A stretch of 64,000 nt of DNA from CAYXLW01 sp964466055. Lineage in GTDB: Bacteria; Patescibacteriota; Gracilibacteria; GCA-2401425. The notes under the pieces were generated by a model. The model saw only the letters and a list, made by a program, of their open reading frames with translations, searched no databases and was not told the origin of the DNA. The stretch covers positions 38,285 to 102,284 of the forward strand of contig CAYXLW010000003.1 in NCBI GenBank assembly GCA_964466055.1, in the 5' to 3' direction. The position numbers and the translations under genes are program-made. Below, in pieces: positions 24,974-36,500 of this stretch. Each line of letters opens with the position of its first letter. Within the stretch, counting starts at the first letter, position 1.

Positions 24974-26062
24974 TCATTGATGAGTACGTACATATACGTT
25001 CATTTCTGTCTCAATATCATGAATATGCTTATCATTGAGTGTTGAATATTTTTCTCTCATATCAGCAATGAAACTATTATAAGCATCAACATCATCTTCT
25101 TTCTTAAGAAAGACCTTTAATAGTGAATTAAAAATCGACTCTACTTCCTCTTCAGGTGCAAAATCTATAATAAACTTCTTAATATCTTTCTCTTTTTGAA
25201 TTCTTTTATCTTCCTGTATTATATTATTAAGTGGTAATTTAATTAACTCTGCATGATATGGGTCATTAGCTTGTAGTAAAGCCAGTTTTCCTGGAATATC
25301 ATTCCACATTTGCCATACTTTTAGAAGAATGTAATTATTAGAAACTTCATAAAAATTATTTTCTTTAGGATTACAATGATCACAAATTAGATCTTTAGGA
25401 ATCCGTACATAATAATAATGATCTTTTGTTTCAACGTTTTCATGTTTAGTTTGGAATAACACTGGTGTTTGCTTATATTCAGATCTAATTCCTAGTTTTT
25501 CTAAATAAGCACATACTATAACTGATATGTAGCCACAAACAAATTCAAATTCTTTTTGGTTTATCTTTTCGGTAACTTTCTGAATTTTATTTCCATTTCC
25601 AGGATTTTCTCCACAAATCATATCAATTATACTATCTGTTACTTCTGCAATATTTTCTAGCTCGAAAGGCTTGTTTTTACCTTCTTTTAATTTCTTTTTA
25701 TAAGATAGCTTGTTGTATAGAAAATTTGCCCAATATTCGGAGCTTGAAACCCCTTTTTTGAATACTTCTTCAATTAAAAGTCTTATATTGCTTATTAATT
25801 TTTCAATTGTGATTCTTTCTTCTCCAAAACTATCTATCCCATTTCTAGAACAAAAATCTTCCAAAGAAAAAGTTTCTTCTTGCTGTTCTTGGCAAGCCTT
25901 TTTTACAGTATTTCTAACTGTATCAATGGAAAAATTAAACAATTCTTTTTCTGGTTTTCCTGATTTTTCTAAAAATTTTTTAATTTCGAGTCTTGATCCT
26001 TCCTCAAGATGAATTTCTGTAATTCCATCATTTACAAACGCTTCCTTAAAATCAATTGTCAT
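24974..26062 (-). CDS. Protein with a transglutaminase-like cysteine domain
   Basis: The 362-residue protein has no signal peptide. The middle part fits a transglutaminase-like core: Cys176 at the head of a helix (FVCGYISVIVCAYLEKLGI), His215 in DHYYYVRI and Asp228 in CDHCNPK, with the spacing expected of the Cys-His-Asp triad. Members may be proteases, peptidoglycan amidases or transferases. The flanking helical parts are unknown. It is transcribed away from one copy of a 74-bp leader repeat that also precedes the giant surface protein gene. Confidence 0.55.
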   Translation of the reverse strand: MTIDFKEAFVNDGITEIHLEEGSRLEIKKFLEKSGKPEKELFNFSIDTVRNTVKKACQEQQEETFSLEDFCSRNGIDSFGEERITIEKLISNIRLLIEEVFKKGVSSSEYWANFLYNKLSYKKKLKEGKNKPFELENIAEVTDSIIDMICGENPGNGNKIQKVTEKINQKEFEFVCGYISVIVCAYLEKLGIRSEYKQTPVLFQTKHENVETKDHYYYVRIPKDLICDHCNPKENNFYEVSNNYILLKVWQMWNDIPGKLALLQANDPYHAELIKLPLNNIIQEDKRIQKEKDIKKFIIDFAPEEEVESIFNSLLKVFLKKEDDVDAYNSFIADMREKYSTLNDKHIHDIETEMNVYVRTHQ

Positions 26063-26096
26063 AAAAATTAAATATAGGGTAATTAAATCGGGCGAT

Positions 26097-26124
26097 ATTT
26101 TAATATATAAAATTGTGGAGTCAA
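26097..26124 (-). promoter_or_regulatory. Promoter of the transglutaminase-like gene
   Basis: On the minus strand TTGACT (26124-26119) and TAAAAT (26102-26097) are 16 bases apart, 35 bases before the ATG at 26062. The AAA ATPase gene has the same TTGACT-16 arrangement. Confidence 0.55.
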
Positions 26125-26148
26125 TACATATATTTTGTTATTTTTATA

Positions 26149-26222
26149 TGTCAATAATTCGCTCTTTTTACCACTCGCTTTTTTAACGTAATTTTTGTAG
26201 TATCTAAAGGCAAATGAACAAA
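26149..26222 (+). repeat. 74-bp direct repeat, copy A
   Basis: The 74 bases are identical to 27455-27528. They begin TGTCAATAATTCGCTCTTTT and end with a start codon context, GGCAAATGAACAAA. Here the ATG opens only a short frame, whereas in copy B it starts the 3,714-residue protein. The two copies flank the AAA ATPase gene at an offset of 1,306 bases. Confidence 0.97.
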
Positions 26223-26256
26223 ATATCTTTTTCCATGTTTTCTCATGGAACTACTT

Positions 26257-27357
26257 TTAATCTAAATATTCTTTTAAAAACATTTCATAGACTTTATTTA
26301 ATATCTTAGCTTTATGGCTATCGCCTTTTGTTCCTAATAAACCTAAAAAGTTTAGATGATCTAGCTTTGCTGCAAAGATTGAACAATTTAAACTGCCATT
26401 TATTATTTCTTTCAAAAGCATTTTGTCATCCTGGTTAAGACTACTTACGATATTCTTTAAATGGTCTTCTTCAAGTATTGTATTTATAGCTTTTTCAACA
26501 AAACTTGTTTCAATTTTTAGGCTTTCATTTTTACTTTTTATATTTTTAAATAATTCTTCAAACATGATTTCAGCAATGTGCATTGTTAAAAAAGGGTGTC
26601 CGTTAGTTTGCTCATAAATAAAGTCAACTATATCATCAGAAATTTCGATTTTTATCTTTTTAAAACCCTTTTTAATTGTTTTAGCAAAAGCCTCTTTTTT
26701 TAAGTATAAAGATTCAAATTTAAAGGATTTAGTGATATTAAATGGTGAATTAGGTCCATCATTATATGAAGTAGGATTTCCTGGGAACGTGAACAACATT
26801 CCTCCTTGTGCTTCTTTACTATCATGGTTGTAGTATTTCTCATTGTAAATAGATCTATATAATCCCAAGAAACCTGTTATGCTGTTGTCTAATGCCGTTA
26901 TTTCATCAAAAAATAAAAATAGTTTTAAATTTTTAACACCTTCTCTGGTTTTTTGTATTTTGAGTAAAAGGGTATTATTTTGCTTAACTAATTCAGATAC
27001 AATTTCAAAATATTGTCTTATTCCAGAATCAGTTGTTAATTTATAGTTTTTATCAATTGCTTCTATTTTTTTAAGATGATCCAATATTGCTTCATTGATA
27101 AATCTAGTAATATTTCTAATATTATCTATTTTATCAGGTTCGATACCTTGGAAATTGATAGGAACAACTATGTTTTCTGGTTTTATTGTTAGTTCATTTC
27201 TCAGATATTTTGAAAAAGTGCTTTTTCCTGATTGGTGTGGTCCACAAGCGCTTATATAATCGGATTCATTAAGATATTTGAGTGCTTTTCTTCCTTCTAT
27301 GGGTTCTACGGGGTTATTTTGTATTTCAATATGCGAAAATGGGTTTTTTTTCTCCAT
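26257..27357 (-). CDS. AAA/STAND-type ATPase
   Basis: The 366-residue protein has a P-loop GPHQSGKST (39-47), a hydrophobic Walker B ending LFLFFDEI (Asp151, Glu152), a sensor-like region (MLFTFPGNPTSYND) and a C-terminal winged-helix-like part. It resembles AAA-like ATPases often tied to signalling or defence. It lies between the two copies of a 74-bp leader repeat, which suggests it arrived by insertion or was trapped by a duplication. The partner is unknown. Confidence 0.8.
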   Translation of the reverse strand: MEKKNPFSHIEIQNNPVEPIEGRKALKYLNESDYISACGPHQSGKSTFSKYLRNELTIKPENIVVPINFQGIEPDKIDNIRNITRFINEAILDHLKKIEAIDKNYKLTTDSGIRQYFEIVSELVKQNNTLLLKIQKTREGVKNLKLFLFFDEITALDNSITGFLGLYRSIYNEKYYNHDSKEAQGGMLFTFPGNPTSYNDGPNSPFNITKSFKFESLYLKKEAFAKTIKKGFKKIKIEISDDIVDFIYEQTNGHPFLTMHIAEIMFEELFKNIKSKNESLKIETSFVEKAINTILEEDHLKNIVSSLNQDDKMLLKEIINGSLNCSIFAAKLDHLNFLGLLGTKGDSHKAKILNKVYEMFLKEYLD

Positions 27358-27413
27358 AATAATATAATAAAATGTGTAATACTATTTTTAATAGACGAGG
27401 ATTTTTAGAAATT

Positions 27414-27441
27414 ACTATACAGTTTAAAAAACAAAAGTCAA
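27414..27441 (-). promoter_or_regulatory. Promoter of the AAA ATPase gene
   Basis: On the minus strand TTGACT (27441-27436) and TATAGT (27419-27414) are 16 bases apart, followed by the ATG at 27357. Confidence 0.55.
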
Positions 27442-27454
27442 TGTTTTTTTGTTG

Positions 27455-27528
27455 TGTCAATAATTCGCTCTTTTTACCACTCGCTTTTTTAACGTAATTT
27501 TTGTAGTATCTAAAGGCAAATGAACAAA
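27455..27528 (+). repeat. 74-bp direct repeat, copy B (leader and start of the giant gene)
   Basis: Identical to 26149-26222. It carries the upstream region and first three codons (ATGAACAAA) of the giant surface protein gene, so it probably includes its 5' untranslated leader. Confidence 0.97.
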
Positions 27529-30500
27529 TCACCACGCTATAAATTTTGGCAAAAATTAATATCTTATTTCTTAATTTTTATATTCTTATTCATAGGTGTT
27601 CCAACGCCTAATTTCGATGTATCTGCTGAAAGTAATAAAACAAGAAATAATTTAGCAGTTCTTTTGGTAGAAGAATCACTTTTTAAAGCAGGAGAAGAAA
27701 ATGATGTAAATGCACTTTCTGGTAAAATTTTCAGGTACTCAGAAGACATTAGGAATAATTTAACTAATACAAAAACTCTTATTCTTACAGTTAATAAAAA
27801 TATTACTCCAGTTCAAATTACGGACACGTTAGAAAAATTTTACTTTGATGGAGACGTGAATGATTTTGAAGAAAATTATTTAATAGGAACAATTTTAATT
27901 GGAGACATTCCTTTGCCGGAAGTTTTTATATCAGAATCAGAAAGCATTAAATCAGTTGCTCCATATACAGACTTTAAAGAAAAAGCTTTCATCTATTCAC
28001 CTGAAAAAGAAAAATTTATTCGTCATAAAAGTGATTTTAAACCAGAAATTTGGCATGGGATTATTCCAAGTTTTAAAACGAACGAAGAACTATCGAGTTA
28101 TTTTGATGAAAATCATAAATATTACACAGGAGAAAAAAAAATAGATCGTGAGATTTTTTATGCAGACTTGTTAGCAGAAAAAAAAAGTTTTAATGAAAGT
28201 CAGTTAGATTTTTATAAAAATACTGTGGAACATGCGGAAGATATTGCATACAAACGTTTTACGAATAAATTATTAAATAAGCTTTCAGAAAATTTTGCAG
28301 ACAACATTATTCCTGAAGATTCGGCAACTGATAAAAAATTAAAAAATATTAAAGATGATCCTAAGTTATGTGAAAAAACTCCTTGGGGGAATTGTCCTAA
28401 AACCCCTAAAGATTTAGTTGATTCTGATCTATTAAAAAACAATGAAGAAAATCTGCCTGACATTTATTCATTTTTTCAAATCCAAAACTATATTCCCGAA
28501 TATGCAAACGTAGTAAAAAGTTATATTCAAGATGTTTATACTAAAGTAACACAATCTGGAAGATGGCAGGAAAAAGATGTTAATTACTTTGCAAAAGAAA
28601 TTACATTCAAAGATGTTGAAATGCGTGAAACATTAAAACAAGCAAATGATTTAATGAAGGATTCACTTGTTGAATTTATTGAAAATAAATGGCAAAAACC
28701 AGTAGCTATTCCTTTTAAGCTTTATGGGCAAAATGCAGATGATATCAAAAGTGTTAAAGATTGTACTTGGTACAGAGGGTCAGTTGCTAAAAATGAAGAT
28801 GATTTATCTCAAATAATAGCAATGAATCGTACCTTTGATCCATATGCTTCAGAATGCAATGATTATGCAGGATGCTGTGTTGAAAATTATTCAAAACCAG
28901 AAAAGTGTAATCCAAGTAATGCAAAAAAATCTGTAATATCGCCTGCAGGGTCAAGATTATCTTTAATCCCATCCGAACCTTCTTATGAAATGTGTGTGCA
29001 AAGTACTTGGTATAATGAAAAAGAAAAGAAATTTGAAACATCGTTTCCTCCTTTAAGGGTAAAAGAAATTTCTTCAATAATGGTTCATAATGAACCTACG
29101 GATGAAGTCATAAAAGAACAAATTAAATCAAAGGTTGCTAAAAATTTACCAGTTGATGAAGTTCACTATGTTGATTTTCAAGATCAACTTCAAACTAAGG
29201 TGCGAATTGATCTTCCTAATTTTTTCAAGACAGGAGGAAAAGCTGTTGATTTCATAAAATCTAAAACTCAGGAATTAAAAAAAATGAATCCAGGCATTCC
29301 TGACAATATTTTCATTAAAAATTTCTCGGATGAACTTTTATATAAATTGAATGAGCTTATTGCATGGAAAAATTTTTCTATTAGTCAAAAATATCACTAC
29401 ATATCACTTACAAAACTTTTCCAAGCTCCAGAAAATAAAAACAAAAATGAACTACTTTACTTAAGAGCAAAAACTAAAGGAGATAAAGTTGTTATGCAAA
29501 TTAATCCTGAAACTAAAAACAAAAAAGATATAATGCAAGAAATTTGGAAAGACCAAATAGAAAAAGAAGAGGAAAAAAGCATTATAATAGACGAAGAAAC
29601 TGAAATTAAACTAGAAGAAAAATGTGGATCATACGAAGGTGTTGAAATTTGGGAGTGGCCAGAATCAATTATGTGTTGGTTAAAAGAGCTTAAAAGTTTT
29701 AAGTTTATTAGCACTGAATCAAAAAATGCATGGGAAGAATCTTGGAAAGAACTCGAAGAAGAATTATCCTTTTATGATAAAGATGAGAAAACAGCAATGG
29801 AGGAGCCATCAAAAATTATAGTCCCAGAAATTATATCTATAATAAAATCACAAAATGAAGACTCTCCTAAAAAATTCAAAATAAATATTACCCTAGAGGG
29901 TGAAAATCAAAAACCATACAAGGCATTTAGTGAAATTACAGTAATCCTGCCTAAGGGAATTGAAACGGATGCCAAAGATATAAACTTACTCGAAGATGGT
30001 CTACAGATAGCAGTTATGTTAGGAATTGCTGAATTAACAATTTGGACAAATAGTGATGCTAATGGAAATATTTTATTTTCAGCAAAAAATATATCTGCAT
30101 CAACAGTTATTGAAATACTTGAATCTCCATTATTAAAATTAGAAATTATTCCTAAAAAAACGGAAGAGCTTTTTTCTTCTGCTAATTTAAAAATATCTAC
30201 AGAAAAACCATTTTATGGGAATGTCCCTATTTATTTTTCTGAAAGTTCAAAAATTATTTTTTATAATAAGAATCCAATTATTCATGATGGAGAAATTGAA
30301 ATACCAATTGTATATAAAAATTCAGGATCAGATATATTGTTTTCAATCACTTCGCCTTACTTTGAAAAACAAACATTTAAAATTCCAGCGAAAGAATCTA
30401 TCCCAACAAGTTTTTCTACAGAAGAAGATATCTTTGTACAAGCAGGAGAAACTATAAATTTAAAAGTTAAAATCATAGATCAATTTTCAGAATTATTTTT

Positions 30501-33500
30501 GGGTTCATTAGATTTCAAGTTTTTTATAACGCCAGATTCAAATAATTTTACGAATAAAAAAAGTCAAATAGTAAAAGCTGAGAATGGTGAAGCTAAAATA
30601 GAAATCCCAACTAATGGAATTCATGGGAATGTTTATGTTGCCTTAATGGCAGATAACATGAAAACCAAAATAATAAATATTAATATAGGGACTGAATTTA
30701 GTAATGATGATATAAAAAATACTTCTTCAGTTTTTACTTTTTTTGTTCAAGAAGGAAGTGGGAATGTTACTGAATTTATACAATCAATGCTTCTTTCAGG
30801 AACCGCTTCCATTGCTCACAAAAAATTTATTTCAGATGCTAATAATAGTTATAAATTTGAATTAAATGAAGATGGCAGTTTTTTAATAGCAGATAGTGAT
30901 ATTTTGGTTGAACATGATAATAATTTTCAGTTTTCTGCACTTAATACAAAAAATTCAGAAAAATATTTAACGTGGAGCCTAAAACTACCAAACAATCCTA
31001 CAATATCTAATACAGATGAAAATGCTGATATTTATGTTTCTTTTGTAGATAATAATTTACTTCAATTAAATAATAATGAAGTTATTCTTGAAGGAGAAAA
31101 AATTATTAAAGTTGATTCAAATGGAATCCATTTAAATGACAATAGATTTAGTAAGAATGTTTTATCTGAGAATGGGAAAACTATTATTGAATTTTTATTC
31201 AAAGATATTCCTATTTTAAGAACAATTATTAAGTCACAAGAAATTGATGTTACTTCACAAAATTTGTTGGTGATAAAAGAAGGAAGTGAATATTTTATTG
31301 AAGCAGAAAATAGTAATGAGGATACTCAATCTCCAGATTATCTTGGATGGGAAGGAGAGGACATATCGCTTCTTGAATCTGCTTCGAGAACTTCATTTGG
31401 AGAAGCATTCTTAAATTCACAAAATGAAAAAGATATATTTTGGGGAGATCCTGTCCTTTCTTATAAGTTAGAAGATTTTGATATAGGAGATAGTGGATTC
31501 GATAAAACTTTGGGAAAGAAAGTTTTTGAAAGTAATTCAACGATCTCAAATATACATGCATTCAATTATAATAATGATAGAAATGTTGATATTTTACTCA
31601 AAAGAGGAGAAAGCACTCTTACTCTTTTAGAAGGGACTGAATCTGGAGATTTTATCAATCGTGGAGATTATGGACTGCTTGCAGGTGGCTTGTCTTATTT
31701 TAACTCAGGAGATTTCTTTGGTGATGGGTATGATGACATTATACTTGGCTCAAAAAGTGGAAAAGTTTACTTCTTTGAAAATATACAAGGGCATATTAGT
31801 CCTGAAAAAGTTTTATTTGAAACAGATTCAAGGGAAATAAAAAAAATTGAAATCCATGATTTTGATCAAGATGGCATTAAAGATATAGTTTTTTCAACTT
31901 CACGTGGAGAGCTTGTTATCCGTTATGGTTCTGCTAGTGGATTTGAAGAAGAAGAAATTATTACTTCTCTAGGTATAAATATCCTTAATGAAAATTTAGT
32001 AAGTGATTTAGCAATTACTCAAAAAGTTGTTTTGGAGGATTCCAAAGAAGAAACAGTTTATATTCGTGAAACAATAGGTGCTGAAGTTAAAGCTTTGCCA
32101 ATGACATTTGTAGGTTTATCTCAAGCAAAAAAATATTTTTCTTCAAAAGATAGAAATTCACTTGATGTAAATTCAATCATAAATGTAGATATTGTAATAC
32201 CAAAATCTGAGTTAAAAGTAGATGCCTATATTATAGATAAAGTTCCAGAAGTATTTTCCTATATTTTTGATTCAGCATCATGTAATGATCAGCCATGTAA
32301 TGTTCAAGCTTTACAAGATGAAGAATATGCAATTGCATTTGGTCCAATAAAAAATGTAAATGAAGATATTCACATTTTATATCAAATGAAAAATACAGTA
32401 ACTTTTGATATTGATTTTTCAATAGATGAAGAAGAACACCAGATTAACATCCCTCAAATAAAAACAGGATATAAAATTGTTAGTGATCGAATTTGGAATT
32501 CAATAACTTTAGATTTTAATAAAGAAGAAAAAACCTCAGAAAACACATCAGAAAATAATGATGAAGATAATAGTAATGATCCAACTGATGCACTTGATGA
32601 TTCAATGGAGAATTCATGGGGAGTTAATAAGTCAACTAATAATCTTTCTCTTAAAGATAAGGTTGAATCTAAACTTAATGATGTTGCTAATTTTCTTCAA
32701 GGCTTAAATTGTATGAGCGGAGGATGCCTAGCTGTGCCTTTTAATAAAGCCTTTCTTGTTCCAGGAATGTGGAGCATGGGAGCAAATTTATCATTACCAG
32801 GAACTAAAGGTGGACTTGCTCAAACAATTGGAAAAGTTATGGATAAAATAGGAATCCCTATTGGACCAAATCTTTCTCCTATGCCAATATTTGGAATACA
32901 CACACAGGCATGTCCTGTAGCAGGGGCAATTCCTATGCCTTGTTTTGGTACGATGTGTTATTCCCCAGTAAGTACGCCTCCATGTGTTTCAGTTACTAGT
33001 CCTAGTGATTTTAGAATATATATGTCGCCTACTCTTACAGCTGGTTTAGGAATTGCAATATGTACAGGACATTTACCTGGAGCCTATTTAGGTCAATTAT
33101 TATCAGCTTCAGCTGATCCTACAGGTAATGCACAATCTGCATTAATGAAATCTGGCGGAGGGAAGTGTATTGCATTTGCCCCTCCTCTCCCTTATCAGAA
33201 AGCGTGTGATAAAATAAATGAAAGCATTGAGGATTTTTTTGAAAAAGCAAATGAAGCAATAAAAGGAAAAATAAATAAAGGTAAAACACTGTTTAATGTT
33301 GATGGAGCAGTTGAATCTGGAAGTCCAGAAACAGTGGCGGATAAATATCAAGGAATAACGATCGGAATAGATACATTTAAAAAAAATATAGATAAACCAC
33401 AAAATAAATCTACTTACCCTTTTCCACGCAACCTTTTTACACGTTGGTGGGATGCACAATTATCCGAATTTGGAAAACTTCTCATTCTTCCAACAGTAAC

Positions 33501-36500
33501 ACTTTACTATCCTAAAATGGATAAGGTTTTAGATTTTGAATTAGACCAATGGAAAGAGGCTTTATCTGAGTTTAAAGATAAAAATAAAAAAAGCACGTCT
33601 GCTAAAAAAGAATCAAATAATCTATCAGAATCTAACAACAAGAATGAAAAAAATCTTCAAAATGAAGAAGCTTCAACATCTTCAATAATGGATTTTATTA
33701 ATAAGTATAATGATAAAATTTCTGATGCAGGAGAAAATATTGAAGATAAAATGCAGGATGTTTTTGATTTAGTAGAAAATTTACCACTGCTAGATATACA
33801 AAAAAAAGTTGTAGATATTGATATCCCATGGATTAATCCTCAAGAAATTTCATCAATTATTGCTGAACTTGAAAAATGGATAGAGGTAAATGAGAAAGAG
33901 GTCGAGAGATTTAAAAAAATGGTAAATACAATAGAAAAAGATTGTAAAAATTTAGAAACAAAAGAAGATAGAACTTCTTGTGAGAAGCATATTAAATTCT
34001 CAACAAATGTATCAAAACTTTTAGAAGATGCTGAGAAATCTCTTGTAATATTAAAATCATATCAAGAGTTCCCAAGAAAACTTGCAAAATATAAATCAGG
34101 ATTATCTTATTATTTTGTAGATGTTATTGAATATATTAACAGTCTTATTAATGTCTTAGGTGGATGGCTAACAAGAAACAGATTAATTGCAGAAAGATAC
34201 ATAAATCTTGTGCTAACAATAAAAGAAATTGTTAAAGGATGGAAAAATATTAATCTTGTTTTTAAAGACTATATGAAATCTTGTGATTCATGTAAGGCAG
34301 ATGCTTACTCACAAAATGCTAATCTTTTTGATGTATTAATGGCATTTATTCCTTCACCTCCTGTTGTTGTATTCCCAACTTGGCCAGACATTATTTTGGA
34401 CGTGTCTCATATAGAAAAAATGCAAATTTCTATTCCTCAGTTACGTTTTCATGTTAAGGAAATATCTTTATATTTTGATTTACAGCCTTTAAACCTTCCC
34501 AAAGATCCTAATATTGTTTTAGGTTTTGATCTTGATTTAGATATTCCTCATCTTCCTGAATTGCCTATACTCCCAGATTTACCTGAGTTTCCTAATTTAC
34601 CAATTCCACAATTGCCAGATTTGCCACCACCACCAAAATTACCATCAGGCTTAAAATGTTTTGGAAATTGGCTTGAAATTTTAAAGTTAATTTTAAAGAT
34701 TTATTGTCTCGTTAAAAATGGAATCTGGGTATATCCAGAGGCATCTCTTACACAAATCATTGAAGCTTTAACAAACAGATCAACTTATCCATTTCTTCCT
34801 TCAGATTTTCTTCAACTTCAATGGCCAGATATAAAATACCCATGGGTTGATTCCATTAATGTTGATACGTATTTAAAAATTAATCCAAAATTTGGAGATT
34901 TATTATATATAAAAACCAAAGAACAAGCAGACAAATTTAATGAGTTCTCTAACAAGGCAACTGGTAAAATTCAACAAGAAATAAATGAAAAACTAAATTA
35001 TGTTCCAAATAAAGTAAACGAAGCAATAAATGAGGCGAATAAAAAAATGAGAGAAGCTGAAAATTTTATGGAGAATATAGAGGAATATGTTGATGATGCA
35101 ACCAATATAATTGAAGATAAGACTCAAGAATCTATAGATAAAAATACTGATAAATTGGAAGGTCTGATAGAAGCGGAGGAGAGATTAGCGAATCTCCAAT
35201 ACGAAAATGATATTCCTGTATCCGTAGGAATGAAAAATTTATATGAAAGTAATTTAGAAATTCCAAATATAGAAAATCTTAAAAATCTTAAAAATCATTT
35301 TATAGAATTAGTACAACAAGAAAAAAATGATGTTCTAATTTTAGAAAATACAAAAAATTTATTTGCAATTAATTCTACTAAAGAAAAATCAGAATTTACA
35401 TTAACTGCAGATTCTCCAAGTGTGTTAAATAACACTATAACATTAAGAAACAATCAAAATAAGGTAAATAAAGAGCTTTCAAAACAAATAAAGGAAAATC
35501 AAGATAACATTGAGAATTCAGACAAATATAGAAATGGACTTTATATATTTAATGAAGAAACAAATACAAGCGAAAAAATTACATCATACAATGAAGAAGT
35601 TTTAGAGGTTTCATTTATAGACCATGACAAAGATTTTGATGAGGATATTTTCTACATAATAGGTAAAAAGCTATATTTGAAAGAATCTTATGAAAACAAT
35701 TCAAACATTAGTAATTCCTATAAATATTCAACTCAGATAGGAGATTTTAAAAATTATATTCCTATAAAAAGATCGGTTAATGATTTAGAAACAAATTCAG
35801 AAAATAAGTCTGTTAATATCTCATGGCTTGAAGATTTATCGAAGGACAATGCAGGGTATCTGCTAGAGAAAAAACAATTTATTTATGGATTTGATTTTCA
35901 TAATCAAACGAATTCAGAGTATGTTTTCTTACTAAAGGATCCATTATTTAATTCCGAATATGAAGTTCTTGGAAAAACAAGTACAAAAATTGGAAATACC
36001 ATATATTCATTTAAAAAGAATGAAACAGCTCAAATCAAGAAATATTCAAATCCTGAATTTGTTTGGGATATGCCAAATGATTTTTATTATATAAAAATTT
36101 ATTCAATTAATAATAACGGAGAAAAATCAGTTTCTTCTGAACAGAAACTTTTAAGTCCACAAAATGCACATGATAAACGACCTCCTTTATTATTAGAGAA
36201 TAATAAAGATCGTGTTCCTGTCCTAAAAGAATGGCCCGTAGCTGTTGGTACAGTACATGATACAAATCAAATAACTTATCATTGGGATATAGATAAAGAT
36301 GGAAAAGATGATCATGTTGGTGATTTTTATAATGTTCCAGCATCTGAAGAATTAGGTTCATATCCAATTAAAATTACTGCAAAGGATATTTCAGGGAACA
36401 GCTTAAGTTTTGAAAAAATAATTGAAGTATTTGCTCCTGAAATTGTTATAAGTGAAGCGAATGTTAAAGAGGTAAAAGGGTATACAGAACCTCGTATTCC

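Noticed and set aside
26149..27528. The 74-bp direct repeats as ends of an insertion sequence.
   Set aside because: There is no transposase between them, the repeats are direct and too long for a target duplication, and one includes the start of a gene.
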